A DNA stretch of 64,000 nucleotides from Euglena gracilis (lineage: Eukaryota; Euglenida; Euglenophyceae; Euglenales). Location of the stretch: positions 4,520,504 through 4,584,503 of the forward strand of contig CP154957.1 of assembly GCA_039621445.1 (NCBI GenBank), written 5' to 3'. Positions 52,801 to 63,101 of the stretch are shown in pieces. The notes under the pieces were generated by a model, which was not told the origin of the DNA, made no database searches, and was given only the letters and a program-made list of their open reading frames with translations. Position numbers and translations under genes: made by a program. Each line of letters starts with the position of its first letter. The first letter of the stretch is position 1.

Positions 52801-55800
52801 GCAAGGACTTCCAGACGGGGGGCTTCACGCCGGAGGAGTGTGCCACGGTGGCCGGGTGGCTGGAGCAGCACGGGGTGGACCTGCTGGAGGTGTCCGGCGG
52901 GACCTACACCCAGGGTGTCGGGCCTGAGAGAATTGGCGGACGGCCCGTTCAAATAGCACCAATGTGTGCACGTTTTGAAAAATGCATTTTGACTCCCCTA
53001 CCAGACATTTTTTTTTTTCAGTGGGCAGGTCCCAGCCGAGCCCCTCCCCCCCGGGGGGGGGGTCAGGCCGAGTGGGTTTTCTTCTGTTTTGGTGCGAAGC
53101 CTGGAAAAAATTTTGGACCCCAAAATTCACCCCCCAAAAGTGGGTCTTCCTGAGCACCCCCCCCCCCTCCAGGAGATGGGTGGTGGGTCCGGACCCCCCT
53201 CCCCCCGGGTCCATCTCTGGCCCCCACCCCTTAAACCCCCTGATACATGATACACCCCCTGAAAAAAGCATCCCCCGCTGGTCAGGGATATCAGCTGCCC
53301 AAAATAGTATAACTCCCTGCCAGCTCTGATAAAAAAAATCAAGCACGACAGAAAAACACGAATTTCCCTCCAAAAAAGCATTTTTTTTGGCAGGAATGTG
53401 GTATAATGAAATTGAGGCAGTGCAGAAATTGCGATAAAATGGGTGTCACTTTTGGGTATCACTTTTGACTGTTTGAGTTTTGAGTTTGAAGTTTGAAGTT
53501 TTGAGTTTGAAGTCTGCCCATATTTTGCACCCCCCCCTCCCCGACGTCAGATGCCCAAATAGTATTCCCCGGGACGTTATTTGAGGGGGGTTATGTTCAT
53601 TGTCTGCGTTTCCTTTTTACCTGAAGGTTGATATGCAACAAAGAATGATGATTTTGCACGGTGTTCTTTCTGTCGGATCTTGATGGTTGTCAGGGTCTGA
53701 TAATCAGCGGTCATCCGCATTGTGTCCATTGGCAGCAAGGGATTTGTTTGCCTGCCCTGCAGCCGAGAAGCCTGCCATGCTTGTCTCCAGGCGCGATAGT
53801 ACCAAGCGGCGTGAGCAGGCTGTCCTTGCAGCCAATATCTCCAGCGTACAAAGATGCCTCATTGGTAACCTTCGGGGGGGGGGGGGGATATGCAAGTTGC
53901 ACAATTTGCATTTTTTTGCACAACCCAAAATCTTGAAAAGTCGCTTCTTTGCATACTTTGCATTTTTTTCCACGATGAAAGATTTGCGAAAAGCTGCATT
54001 TTTTGAATATTTTGCATGGTTTGTGTTTCCTATTTTTTTTGGGCAATTGCGCCAGCCGAGGCAGACATGAGGTTTTTCAGATGTTTTTTTTTGGCTGATT
54101 TCGATCAAAAGAATCCCAATAATGGCCGAAAATGGGCATTTTTGGCATGTTTTGGGGTCCAAATTTTTTTTCGGTGCATCACGCCAGTTACTGTAATTTT
54201 TTTCCCCCACTAGCTAACCGTGCTATCCCCCCCCGGGGGGGGGGTACTGCAAACCCTACCCCCCTATATCCAACAACTCCCCTATGTCCAACGATCTCCC
54301 CCCAGTCGGAGGACACCTTTTTGGAGGTTTGCCCAAACTTTTGGTCCCGGCGCAAAGCATCGGGCCGAATTTTTTTGCCCCAAAATCGGCCAAAATTTTG
54401 GCCAAATTGCCATTTTCTCGCACCTTTTTGAGCAGAAATTTGTCGAAATTGCCCAGAATTTTTGGCACAAAGCACTGGAAGGGAAATTTTGGCCTTTTTG
54501 TGGGGGTAGGGTCCCGGGTATCCGCCTACTTTTTTTTTTTGACCCCTTGTCCAACGACCCCCCCCCCCCCCCATGGGAGGACACCTTTTTGGTCACAACC
54601 CATGTCCAACGACCTCCCTGGTATGAGGACAGAGTTTACTGGTTGTTGGACATTGGGGAGGGTAAGCAATAGCCTGACACCCACACAACACATATGTGAA
54701 CATGCACATGCACATACACATACAGACGCATATGGGCACGCCCACCTGCGTGCATTCTACACATACACCCACTATATGTGCAGTACAGACAAGAATTACG
54801 GGAGACAAAAATTCTGGGGATCTTAAGAAAGTTATGGGAAAACTCAAAATTTCAAGGAAAAAGGTGGCAATTTTTTTTAAGTTGTGATGAAGACTTTCTG
54901 GCAAACAGTTAACTCAAAATTCCAGAAATAAATGGTCAAAATGGACTTCTGGTTGCATTTCAACATGTAAACCCCCCCCCCCAAATATAAGAAACCCGTT
55001 TCTTATATTTGGGTGTCGGCCGATCGGCCCAAAGGGTTTCTTATATTTGGGGGTTTCTTATATTTGGGTGTCGAAGGCCGGCCCCAATGGTTTCTTATAC
55101 ATGGAACTTTTTCTTCCTTCGGTTCCTTCATATAATTAATTACATGTGACCACTGTGTGTAGGATTCAAACAGTGGGGAAGGGGGTCGTGACACGGACAG
55201 GTGTTGCCAAATAGCAGTTGCTTCTGAACTCTTGCTTTGCAAAGAAGCAATAGACTAGATTGGCTTCATCTTTGTGTTGATCGCGCCTTGAGATTTGCTG
55301 TGACCCATGGTGAAAATGAGGGGTTTCTTATATTTGGATTGACGTCCAACAGCCCAGGGGTTTCTTATATTTGGGGGTTTCTTACATTTGGGTGTCGGCT
55401 GAAAATCAGCCAAAGGGTTTCTTATATTTGGGGGTTTCTTATAGCGAGGGGTTTCTTATATTTGGGGGGGGGGGTTTACCCCAAGAATCCACAGCGTTAC
55501 ATTACACTTTCTATTTGTGTGTGAAAGACCACCCCTGAAAGTGGCTCCCCCAAAGGGCGCTGGACAAAGATTGTGGGAAAAAATATCTGAAAATCAGGGT
55601 AGTTTCCCATAGTTTTTGTCTCCCGTGATTTTTGTCCGGACTTTACCTGCGGGAAAAAGGAAACACAGGTCGGACGAATCAAGCTCATCAAGCCTATTAC
55701 CCAGGGCGTTGCTTAAGGAAGTTTGACCCCCCCGGGGGGTCCAGCCAGCCAGCAGCCTTTTTCCAGCCCCCCCCCCATCAACGAGATTTATTTATTTCCA

Positions 55801-58800
55801 GCCGTCCTCTGGGCAGCTGGACGGTAACAGATTTTTCGCTTTCGGGGGTACAAAATGGGCCAAAAATGGGTGAAAATGGGTCGGAAAAATCCTGTCCAGG
55901 ACATTTTGGGCGTCAAAAATATCAATTTTTCGCATATTTGGCATGTTTTTTTGACATTTTTGTTATTTTGACTTTTTAGCTCCCGGTTCGATCCCGGGTC
56001 GGGCCAGCCTGGCTCCAACCCCCCCCCCCCCCATATGGGGGGATAAGCCTCTTTCCAGCCACCCCAAATTTTCAGCCTCTGAGCTGGACCCCCTGGGGGG
56101 GGGTCCTTGAGCAACGCTCTGCAATTACCTCTGATAGCACCCAATCCCCCGTAAAAGCAAAGGCAGCCTGCGGTCGAGGGATTTTTCTTGGAGTTCACGA
56201 AGCTGGTCCGCTCCACGTGCAGGACTCGAGGCGTTTTCTTGTTCTGAAAGGCGACCGTGATGCCTTGCGAATTCATCGGCCTCTCGTCAGAAGGGAGACC
56301 TGAAAGATGAGGAAGTTATTGAAAGAAAAGATGAGAAAGTTATGATCCCTGATTCCTGCCTTTTCAGCTTCTTTTCCGCCAATGCCCCAATCTCCCTGGC
56401 GGTGTTTAAGAAACTGACAGTGACTGATCAGGACTTGCAAATTGGCACAAAAAATACAGCCGGTGGGGGAGCTACGAAGGCGTACTCCCCTCCCCCTATG
56501 CCCAACGACCCCTATGTCTGCCCCCCCGTCAGAGGACGCCTTTTTGTTCAGAACCTTATGTCTGATGACCACCGGTCGGCGGGGACAGAGTTTACTGGTC
56601 ATTGGACAAACAGTTCGGACAAAAATCACCGGAGACAAAACTATGGGGGTAAATTCTTGTGGGGCAAACCCTATGGGAAAACTTCGATTTGAAAAATCGT
56701 GGGAAAGTCTCAGTGGTTTCCCATGATGTTTTTCTGTCGTATTTTTTTGTTTGTTTTTTTGGTAATTTTTGTAATTTTTGCAATTTTGCAATGGTTGTTT
56801 GCAATTTTTGTAATTCTTGTAATTTTTGTCCTGCGGGGTGGTGGAGTCCGCCCAATGGCACAGAGGCCTGGCCGCAGTGACCACGATGCCCCTCATGGTG
56901 ACGGGCGGGTTCCGGTCCCGGGCCTTCATGGAGCAGTGCCTCGCCAACAAGGACTGCGAGGTTATCGGCATCGGCCGCCCGCTGTGCATCTTGCCTGACG
57001 GGCCCAAGCAGCTGCTGGAGGGGAAGCTGGAGGCCAGGCTGCCCATTTGGAAGGTTTGGACCCTGCATCTGGAGAAGACGGCATTTATTGCCTGTGGAAC
57101 GGCGTGACAACACACATAAGGCACGGAGGGAATGCTGCACGTTCATGAGTTGGGTTGGCCTTGGTCTCTTGCAGAGACAGCCAGGATGAAGAATTGTTCT
57201 TTGCCCCATGTGGATATTTCGTGGTGCTGCATTTTCCCTCCAAGGCGTTCTTTTGGGTTGAATGTAACAAGAGAAGAAGAGTTCCTTAAATCTGGAGCAT
57301 TTCCGCACGATGACTGTAGTTCTCAGTCAGGCGTGTTTACCAATTTTCCACAAATTTTACAGAAACTCTGTCTTGTGCAGCTTTGCCCCACCTACCAGCA
57401 CCGTTCGAGAGCTCCAAATGCAACCTATTTCAGCTTGACAGCCAGCAATTTTCAATCCCACGAGACTTCTGTTTTGTGGGATTGAAACACACTCTGTTCC
57501 ATTTTTCCATGCTTCTCTGGCACATCCGAGGTCCCCCCCCCTGCCCACCACCACTCAATACCGACCACCCCCGGGGTTGCAGGACAAGGGGTGCGTACCA
57601 GGGGGTTTTTTTTAGTCGTGGACCCCCAGGGGGGGGGTAGGTGGGTGGGTCCGGCCGAGCCCCGGGGGGGGGGGGGTCCCCCGGAGGGGGGTGGGATATA
57701 CTTTTCAGGGCCGAAGGTGCCAAAATTTTTTGAAAAGTGCTATTTTAAGGCCATTTTTTTGTGGGTCCCCTGGGACCCCCCCCCTTGCCCCCCGGGGTGG
57801 GTGGGTGGGGGGATCCCCTCCCCCTCCCCCCGGTCTTAAAAAAAACCCCTGGTGCGTACGACCCCCCCCGGTCGGAGGTTGCAGGAACCCGATCGGTGTG
57901 CCAGAGGGGCGGCGGGTGCCACCGAACAGGGGATCCTGTCTCTGGCGTTGCAAGACTACGACGCGGCCGTGCCGTGGTACATGTCCATTCTATTGCTTAG
58001 TGTGTGTCCAGCCCCACACCCGAAAGGGGTGACTGGGCCCAGACCCCCCCATTGGTCCCTGGATGGTCCGAATTGAACCGCACAGTGCAGCACACCAAAG
58101 GCAAACAAAGTTCGAAAAAAGTTCGAAAAGCGTTGAATTGGAGCCGGTCTTTGCGGCAGCATTTGGGCGGTATCAGCAAGTGTCGCTCTTCCAACTGACT
58201 GCAATTTCGGACCGCTGGGGCTGTGCACGACTTTGCATTTATTACGAATGCATCAGAAATGCGTCCGAATGGACTTTTTTTTTTAACATCAATGGCCCAG
58301 CCTTTTAATTTGGTAGTTTCATTTTGCACCACTTCCCATCCCATCCCTAAGGGGCCTTTGGGGCTGAGTCACTTTCAGCCTATTCTTGCCGACCCCCCTC
58401 CCCAGGAGGGTCAGGTGCCAAACCCCTGTCAGTCACTCCGAAACAGCCAGTCAGCGATAAAAAAAAAACTGGCTTTTTAAGCGTGTTTTTTTTTTGGCCT
58501 TCCCCGGGGGCTGCAAACTGGCCAGGACGGTATCTTTGTTGGCCTGGGGCTGCGCCAGGGTTTGATATAAGGAGGGCGTACATGGTTTAGGTGGGGGGGT
58601 GTGTGTCCCCCCCACCCCCCCCCCCTCCTGGCCCGCAGGGGGGGTCCGGACCACCCCCCCTCCACCTGTCCTTATATCAAACCCTGGGCTGCGCACTTAC
58701 CCCCTATTTCCAACAACCCCCTAGTCAGAGGACAGAGGTTACCGGTCGTTGGACATCGGGGGGGGGGTGCTTGGGCAATGCGTGCAACAAACTGCATTGT

Positions 58801-58935
58801 GCACGTATTATTAGGGGCGGGGATGGGGGGGAGCGGGTCAAGGGGGTAAGCATCAGTATGGAGGGGTGGCCCCTCTACTGGACCAGCGTCGGCCCGGCGC
58901 TGGAGACGATGATGAATCTGGGCCCGGGCAGCTGC
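43625..58935 (+). CDS. Old Yellow Enzyme-family NADH:flavin oxidoreductase, multi-exon
   Basis: At least seven and probably nine exons on the plus strand, in the right order, give the TIM-barrel FMN oxidoreductase of the OYE family. In order: LYRRWSEGGAGLLITGN; IVQLGHAGRQS; GFDGIQIHGAHGYLL with the His-Gly-Ala-His substrate-binding motif; FLNPLANTRDDEYGG; KLNSKDFQTGGF and DLLEVSGGTY; FFLEFTKLVR; MPLMVTGGFRSRAFMEQ and VIGIGRPLC for FMN phosphate binding; then a tail with WY. The family reduces activated C=C bonds with NAD(P)H. HGAH and the tail suit the bacterial-type class more than yeast OYE1. The N-terminal exon (NR...K.AM) is not found. The exons have GC-rich third positions, unlike the surrounding DNA. 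Introns of 0.6-3.9 kb are filled with repeats. Some junctions lack an obvious GT-AG pair. Confidence 0.85.
44125..44516. mobile_element. AGCTGGCGTTTTT-end element supplying a splice acceptor
   Basis: Ends CAAAGCTGGC and GCCAGCTCTA; flanks CCCCCACT (44117-44124) and CCCCCACC (44517-44524), 7 of 8 the same. The GCCAG of the right end is the last AG before exon b, so the intron's 3' splice site appears to lie inside the element and the exon's first codons in its end and target duplication. Confidence 0.75.
44511..44725 (+). CDS. Oxidoreductase exon b
   Basis: Encodes SEEALAQWRAFAAAAKSGG, then IVQLGHAGRQSDKRV. The start follows GCCAG of the transposon end. It ends around PALPADG. Confidence 0.75.
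44730..46415. other. Intron between exons b and c, left part
   Basis: Several short plus and minus frames but no homology. GGTTGAGCAGGAAAG to GGGGTCATC contains C-run blocks at 44990 and 45290. No gene seen. Confidence 0.4.
46425..47010. repeat. Inverted repeat with exon c in its loop
   Basis: Left arm words CCAAGTTACTGGAACCATC (46538-46556) and GCAAGGACCCCGCCGGGTTA (46584-46604) match inverted words at 46884-46905 (GGTTCCAGTAACTTGG) and 46805-46832 (TAGCCTGGCGGGGCCCTTGC). Exon c at 46645-46762 lies between. Each intron end next to the exon therefore derives from the same repeat family in opposite orientation. Confidence 0.75.
46645..46762 (+). CDS. Oxidoreductase exon c
   Basis: Encodes LTVEEVQECVQRFVAAAKVC, then GFDGIQIHGAHGYLL. 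The next family residues (SSFLNP) are in exon d. After CTGCTG the DNA reads CCCGGGGTTC; the junction is not a simple GT-AG at the position homology predicts. Confidence 0.8.
47685..48055. repeat. AATAATAAACCCC-key element
   Basis: CCCAAATAATAAACCCCCC, CCCAAATAATAACCCCCC, CAAATAATACCCCCC and CCAAATAATAAACC boxes, then an inverted TTTATTATTTGGGAGGGG at the right end. Core is A-rich. It lies inside the intron between exons c and d. Confidence 0.65.
48180..49455. other. Intron DNA with a GAATAGAAGCC-key repeat
   Basis: 48535-48905 carries CTGAATGGAAGCCCCC, TTGAATAGAAGCCCC and inverted GGGGCTATTATTCAG boxes. The rest is unique. No gene supported. Confidence 0.45.
49459..49512 (+). CDS. Oxidoreductase exon d (micro-exon)
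   Basis: Encodes SSFLNPLANTRDDEYGG, the conserved segment after HGAHGYLL. About 54 nt. Edges are set by homology; the nearest upstream AG (GTGCCAG, 49437) would add residues absent from the family. Confidence 0.75.
49771..49832. repeat. (GA)n microsatellite
   Basis: About 31 uninterrupted GA units, followed by a GACCCCCGCGAGGGGGTC palindrome. Arg-Glu or Leu-Ser repeat frames here are not genes. Confidence 0.95.
49850..51095. other. Intron DNA between exons d and e
   Basis: 50110-50175 has AAGTTGGCCCCC repeats; 50330-50410 has two GCAGGTAA-CCGAAGCAAATTTACCAG units; 50600-50690 matches the B-box repeat of 9.4 and 58.6 kb. No gene seen. Confidence 0.4.
51101..51584. mobile_element. GCGGAAAAATT-iteron element, copy 2 (inverted)
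   Basis: Ends CAGGGGGGGGGGAATTGATATC and GATATCAATCCCCCCCCCCCTG. Iterons read CCGCAATTTTT here (51120-51200, 51490-51552). The core matches 8270-8555 inverted, including ATGGAAGATGCAATGAG. The flanks are C-rich, so the target duplication is unclear. Confidence 0.8.
52180..52535. repeat. AATAAGACCC-key element, copy 4 (inverted)
   Basis: One CCAAATAAGACC box on the left, then GGGGGTCTTATTTTTGG-type boxes; core has GGCGCTTTTTGCGCC (52347-52361). Inverse of 11855-12290. Confidence 0.7.
52708..52915 (+). CDS. Oxidoreductase exon e
   Basis: Encodes GRPDLAPAVVDAIREATGP, ISVKLNSKDFQTGGFTPEE and GVDLLEVSGGTY. Probable donor CCCAGG|GTGTCG near 52915. Confidence 0.8.
52920..54960. other. Intron DNA between exons e and f, left part
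   Basis: GAGTTTGAAGTTTGAAGTTT simple repeat at 53470-53510; C/G-run blocks at 53045 and 53155; a TGTCCAACGA-key repeat with five boxes at 54265-54660. No gene supported. Confidence 0.4.
54967..55479. repeat. TTTCTTATATTTGGGG-key element with internal insertion
   Basis: Ends GTAAACCCCCCCCCCC and the inverse GGGGGGGTTTAC. CAAATATAAGAAA once, then about ten TTTCTTATATTTGGG boxes. Unique DNA at 55095-55318 interrupts the series. Confidence 0.7.
55702..56121. mobile_element. 420-bp TIR element just upstream of exon f
   Basis: Ends CAGGGCGTTGCTTAAGGA and TCCTTGAGCAACGCTCTG. Flanks CTATTACC (55694-55701) and CAATTACC (56122-56129), 7 of 8. It lies ~40 bp before an oxidoreductase exon, so it is part of the intron. 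Confidence 0.8.
56166..56217 (+). CDS. Oxidoreductase exon f (micro-exon)
   Basis: Encodes AVEGFFLEFTKLVRST, matching the family line REAYFLEFA-K. Acceptor GGCAG (56162-56166) and donor CCAC|GTGC are plausible. About 52 nt. Confidence 0.65.
56864..57053 (+). CDS. Oxidoreductase exon g
   Basis: Acceptor GGCACAG (ends 56863) and donor AAG|GTTTGG (57054) are canonical. Encodes GLAAVTTMPLMVTGGFRS, AFMEQCLANKDCEVIGIG and RPLC, then LPDGPKQLLEGKLEARLPIW. The MVTGGF and GIGRP lines bind FMN. Confidence 0.85.
57599..57851. mobile_element. 253-bp TIR element, 8-bp duplication GTGCGTAC
   Basis: Ends CAGGGGGTTTTTTTTAG and CTTAAAAAAAACCCCTG; GTGCGTAC before (57591-57598) and after (57852-57859), perfect. 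Same group as 1388-1687. Located 33 bp before exon h. Confidence 0.9.
57885..57985 (+). CDS. Probable oxidoreductase exon h
   Basis: Acceptor GTTGCAG ends at 57884; joined in phase to exon g it reads GATEQGILSLALQDYDAAVP then WYMS. A Trp-Tyr pair near the C-terminus is usual in this family. The donor is not clear. Confidence 0.55.
58560..58690. repeat. B-box-like G/C repeat, second copy
   Basis: GGGTTTGATATAAGGAGGGC, C/G runs, then the inverse CCTTATATCAAACCCTG. Same element as part of 9405-10095. Confidence 0.65.
58857..58935 (+). CDS. Possible last oxidoreductase exon i
   Basis: Acceptor AGCATCAG at 58856; reads EGWPLYWTSVGPALETMMNL then GPGS. GC-rich like the other exons, but the similarity to the family tail is slight. 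Confidence 0.35.
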
Positions 58936-58939
58936 ACCC

Positions 58940-59725
58940 ATCCTCCTCCCGCATCTTGATATCCTGCTGCGTTCAATCAGTGATCGACATTGGTGGCAGT
59001 CTTCAGACATGTGTTTGCAATGGATGGGCAATCATGATCGCCTGGTTTTAAAGAAGGCTTACCAGTGGTCTGCACCCCTCCCCCCAAGGGGGAGGGGTGG
59101 TCAGACAGGACAGAAATTCAAAGCCCGCATGGGGGCTCTTCATCGTCATCAACCCAAAAATTCCCTCCCGTGGGAAAAAAATGCAAAAATAAGACTCTCC
59201 CAACATACCCCTCCCTATGTCAAACGACGTGTAATATCTGTACTCCGACCGGGGGGGGGGGAGGTATTGTGAAGTGTTTCTTCAATGTGATGGTGGTGTT
59301 TTCAGTTGTCTTTGAATAATTCAAAATTTTTGTTCATATTTCTTATTCTGGATTGTTGAGAGTAAAGAACGAAGGAATCCCAATTTTGATTTTTTTAGGT
59401 CATGAAGCGCTGAAGGTGTGACTTTCTCCCCCCCCTCCAAGGCCAAGGGGACCGCGGACCCCCCATGGGACCAAAATTTTTTTCTCCCAGCGCTTCTCGC
59501 CAGCTGACCTATGTTTTGATCATCTTTTTTTTGGCAGTGAAAAAAATCACCTGAAAACACAGTTTTTTTTGAAGCCCTCAAAATATTTCTGGCGCTTTGT
59601 GACGAATTTTTTTTACCCCAGGGGGGGAATCGACCACCCTCCCCCCCTCCCGGGGGGGGGGGGGAGGATCCAGGACCCTCCTCCCCCTCTCACTTTATAC
59701 CCTGCCCGGGGTGCTCCCCATGCCC
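58940..59725. other. Stretch without a supported gene
   Basis: C/G-run blocks at 59075-59095 and 59630-59690 only. Confidence 0.4.
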
Positions 59726-59728
59726 TGA

Positions 59729-60049
59729 CAGGGCGGTCCGTAAGGGACAGGAAAGTTTTTTTTTTTATTTTCTTAAGGACCGCCCCCCTTTCGGCCAAAG
59801 GGCCGACCAAGGGCTGGACTGGGACTTGAACGGGGCCCAAAATTCAAAAGTCCAAAAAACACATTTTTTGATGATTTGGGTGGATGGGCGATGGTCCAAG
59901 GATGCCAAGAATCAGTTTTTTTTCCCTGATGTCGACCTGTTCTCACCAACCGAAGAATGCCAAATTTCTTTGCCCATTTTCTTGTACATTTTCATTGAGT
60001 GTGCTGGGACAGCGGAGTTTTTTTTTTTATTTGCTTAAGGACCGTCCTG
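59729..60049. mobile_element. 321-bp TIR element with B-box-like motif, copy 2
   Basis: Ends CAGGGCGGTCCGTAAGGGAC and TTGCTTAAGGACCGTCCTG; TGCCCTGA before (59721-59728) and after (60050-60057), perfect. Interior is the inverse of 10378-10685, including GGGACTTGAACGGGG. Confidence 0.9.
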
Positions 60050-60057
60050 TGCCCTGA

Positions 60058-61320
60058 AGCTGCCCGCCACTCATGGTATTGCCATTCCATCGTGGAATTT
60101 GGCGCCGGGAAGTCCGTTGCCGACCCCATCCGGCCCTTCCTTGACATGCTCTGGCTTCACTCAGAGGACCGGAAGAAGCCCAGGGGCGGGCGACCATCAC
60201 AGAGCTTCTTTTCAGCAGGATCTGCCACAGGGCACGATTCTGCTGAAAATCCCTCGGCGTGATTCCTGCATTTTGGAAACAGTTGGTCGTCGGACTCAAA
60301 ATGAGTGGAGTTGGTTTGGTTTGTGGAGTTGCCCATTTTTGCAGAGAATTGGCCCCTATGCCGGGGCCGAGGGAGGGGGAGCACGTCGGGAGGTGTCCTG
60401 GGCATTGGACAGCTGTAGAGGCGGGTCAGGCCCTGAGTCGTGCAACGAATGGCAACACCGGAATGCCTGACGTTCCAGAGCCCCACAAAACCAACAAACT
60501 TTCCGTAAATTCCAAAATTTTTCCTAATTTCAGGGAAACTCGATGAGAATGGATGACAACCCCAAGTATAAGCAACCCCTCTAGAAGCAACATTCAAACA
60601 TAAGCAACCCCTCACTGGATTCATGAAGGAATTTTCATTAAAACAGCATAAAAACGGCAGAAATAAGCGACCCCAAATATAAGTAACCCCTGAAACCAAT
60701 TTTCGGAAACCCAAATATGAGCAACCGGTTGCTTATGTTTGGGGGGGGGATCAGCGGTCAATATGAGGTTCCCAGGGTTTTTTTCTCGTCACCGGACATT
60801 TTCTGTTTTTTTTGCTTCATTTGAAAATTTTTGAGAAACTTGTGTTTTCGACTCCAAAATGGCAAAAATGGCAGAGTCTGTAGCTCTGCTTAGGGGATGC
60901 ATTGCAAAACACTGCTAGATGGAGTGTTTTAAAGAATTCCTTTAAGATGTCCAGACCGTACAAATCGCTCAAAAACATGCACCAGAATGAGCTGAAAAAT
61001 GCCTGTATTTTGGGCTACAGGTGGAGCGAGGAAAAAACAAAATTTTGCTGGGCAACGGTTTCAATACTGGTCGCTCGTTTTCCCCTTTATTTTACTTTGC
61101 GCCAAAAAGCCTAAAATGGTCGCATTGATCCTCAAAAACAACCCAAAATATGGGCCATGTCCGTGGCCAATGCAACAAACACGGGGAGTTTCCAGGGGGG
61201 GATCTGTCGCTGAGAAAATTCTGTTGGAAGAGATTCTAGACCAATCTCAAAAAATTCTGCCCGTTGAAAATGGCTGCAAAAAATTATAGGAAGACACATG
61301 TGAACCCAATCCATTCTATC
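60058..61320. other. Mixed stretch with AAGCAACCCC-key repeat
   Basis: 60060-60540 is coding-like in composition (reads EFGAGKSVADPIRPFLDMLW on plus) but no family is recognised. 60560-60750 has five TATAAGCAACCCC boxes and an inverted GGTTGCTTATGTTTGGGG. 60760-61010 is a decayed relative of the 31-kb repeat. Confidence 0.4.
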
Positions 61321-62360
61321 CATTCAAGAAAATCCATTATTTTTTCTTATCTTTTCATAACCGTTCTTGAGGCTTCATATTTCGAAAATTGAAAAAATCC
61401 TAAGCTCCAAAATCCCCCCAAAAAGCAAAAAACCCCGTCGCAAATGTTTTCCTTGATTTTGGAAAGCCAATACAAATTTTGAACAGTGAATTTGGAAAGA
61501 GAAAATCCACGTCATTTTTGGCGTTGGAACTTGAGGCTATTGATTTTTTTTAAACACCTGTTGGAAAAAATCCTGGACAAGTCCCTATGATGTTGGGGAA
61601 ACACCTGGAATCTGAGAAAAAATTTCGACCAGAATTCTTCTCATGGCAATTTTCCCTGTTCCACCCCCCCCCTGGTACTGGTAGAGGGTTTCCAGGGGCA
61701 CATTTGTCAGGCCGAGACATCATGAAGGCCGAGACATCATGATGCATTTTTTCTCGTATTTTGGAAAAATTCATTTAGGAACGTTGATTAATTTAGGAAC
61801 AGACAAGATACAATCGCGATTGTGAGGCGCTGGTTCCGTCGTGAAATTGGCGTCGTGGATGCTGGCTGGTTCACCACAGAACCGGTGTCTCCCTTTTCTT
61901 AATATGGAACCATTATTGTCCATTTGATGGACTTGTTTAGCCATTTGAGCCATTGGACCATCACAGCTACATTATTTGGCCCAATATGTTTGTTTTGCCA
62001 CACAGTTTGCATGAAATGATTTGTGTTGAAAACTCCACTTTGTGGCCAAGTTGTCTCCGGTGGTTTCCTGCCTGACTTGTCTGGTGACAACTCCCCGGGG
62101 GTTGTCAGGCATGATTTCTTTTCTCTGTGCTTTGAACCCCCAATGATTCAACGGGAATGATTGAAAACACGGCACTGGAAGACGGACAGACCCCCCCTCC
62201 CAACCCTCCCTGTCCTCTGGGGGCGCTCCCATGACAATGCCCAGGCGGCCGCCCTGCAGGGGCTGGAGCAGAGGTGTTTTCAAGGTTGGTGACCCGGGGG
62301 GTTCCTGCGAGGTCGGGGGTCGGGCTGAGTGGGTCCCCCCCCCCCCGGAGAAGAGGTTTC
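61320..62360. other. Unique DNA, no supported gene
   Basis: Low repeat content. GGCCGAGACATCATGA occurs twice in tandem at 61709-61744. I see no convincing exon on either strand. Confidence 0.4.
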
Positions 62361-62364
62361 CTCT

Positions 62365-62620
62365 ATTTTTTTAAAGTATTTTTTTTGTATTATATATTAT
62401 TATATTATACATTATCATATTGTATTTTTGTATATATATTATTATCTTACATATAATCATATTATATTTTTTATAAAAATATTTATTTTTATATTATATA
62501 TTATTATATGTATTATTATATTATATTTTTTATGTTATATATTATTATTATGATTATTATATTAGAAGTTTTGTATTTTATTTTATTTTAATTTTATTTT
62601 TTTTGGAACAAAGCGCCGAA
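62365..62620. repeat. AT-rich simple tract
   Basis: TATTATATTATA-type sequence of about 250 bp, the only strongly AT-rich block in the window. Confidence 0.9.
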
Positions 62621-63101
62621 ATTTTTTTGAATCAAATTGACTCCCCAGAAGTGGGTCCCCTGCAATGGGAGGCTTGAGGTGGGTGGTTCTCCCTGGGTCC
62701 TGAATAAAAAGGCCTCTGGGCTGGACTGCGTGGGGTCCATCCTGAACGCGCAGCACCAGTGACCCCCTTGGGCCTGCCCCGGGGGGTCAGGCAGGAGGCA
62801 GCAATGCGTTCTCGACGCAACTGGGCCGTGGGGAACGGTGCCACTGCCTTCACCCTGCACCACCCCTGTCCGGTGTCAACGTTGGCATGCCGTTTTTTTT
62901 GTAATTACTTCTTTGAACGCTTCTTTAATTACTTCTTTTGAAATATTTTTTGTTCGTTTTTCCAGAAGGCTCTTCAACAGAATTCAGTCAGACAATAATT
63001 TTTTTTCATTGAAGGACAATGCTCGCGTCACCATACAAGCAATTGTCTACCCCCCCCCCCCCCCGTCCCCCCGTGTGTGCCCCCCCCATGAGGTCACTTA
63101 C

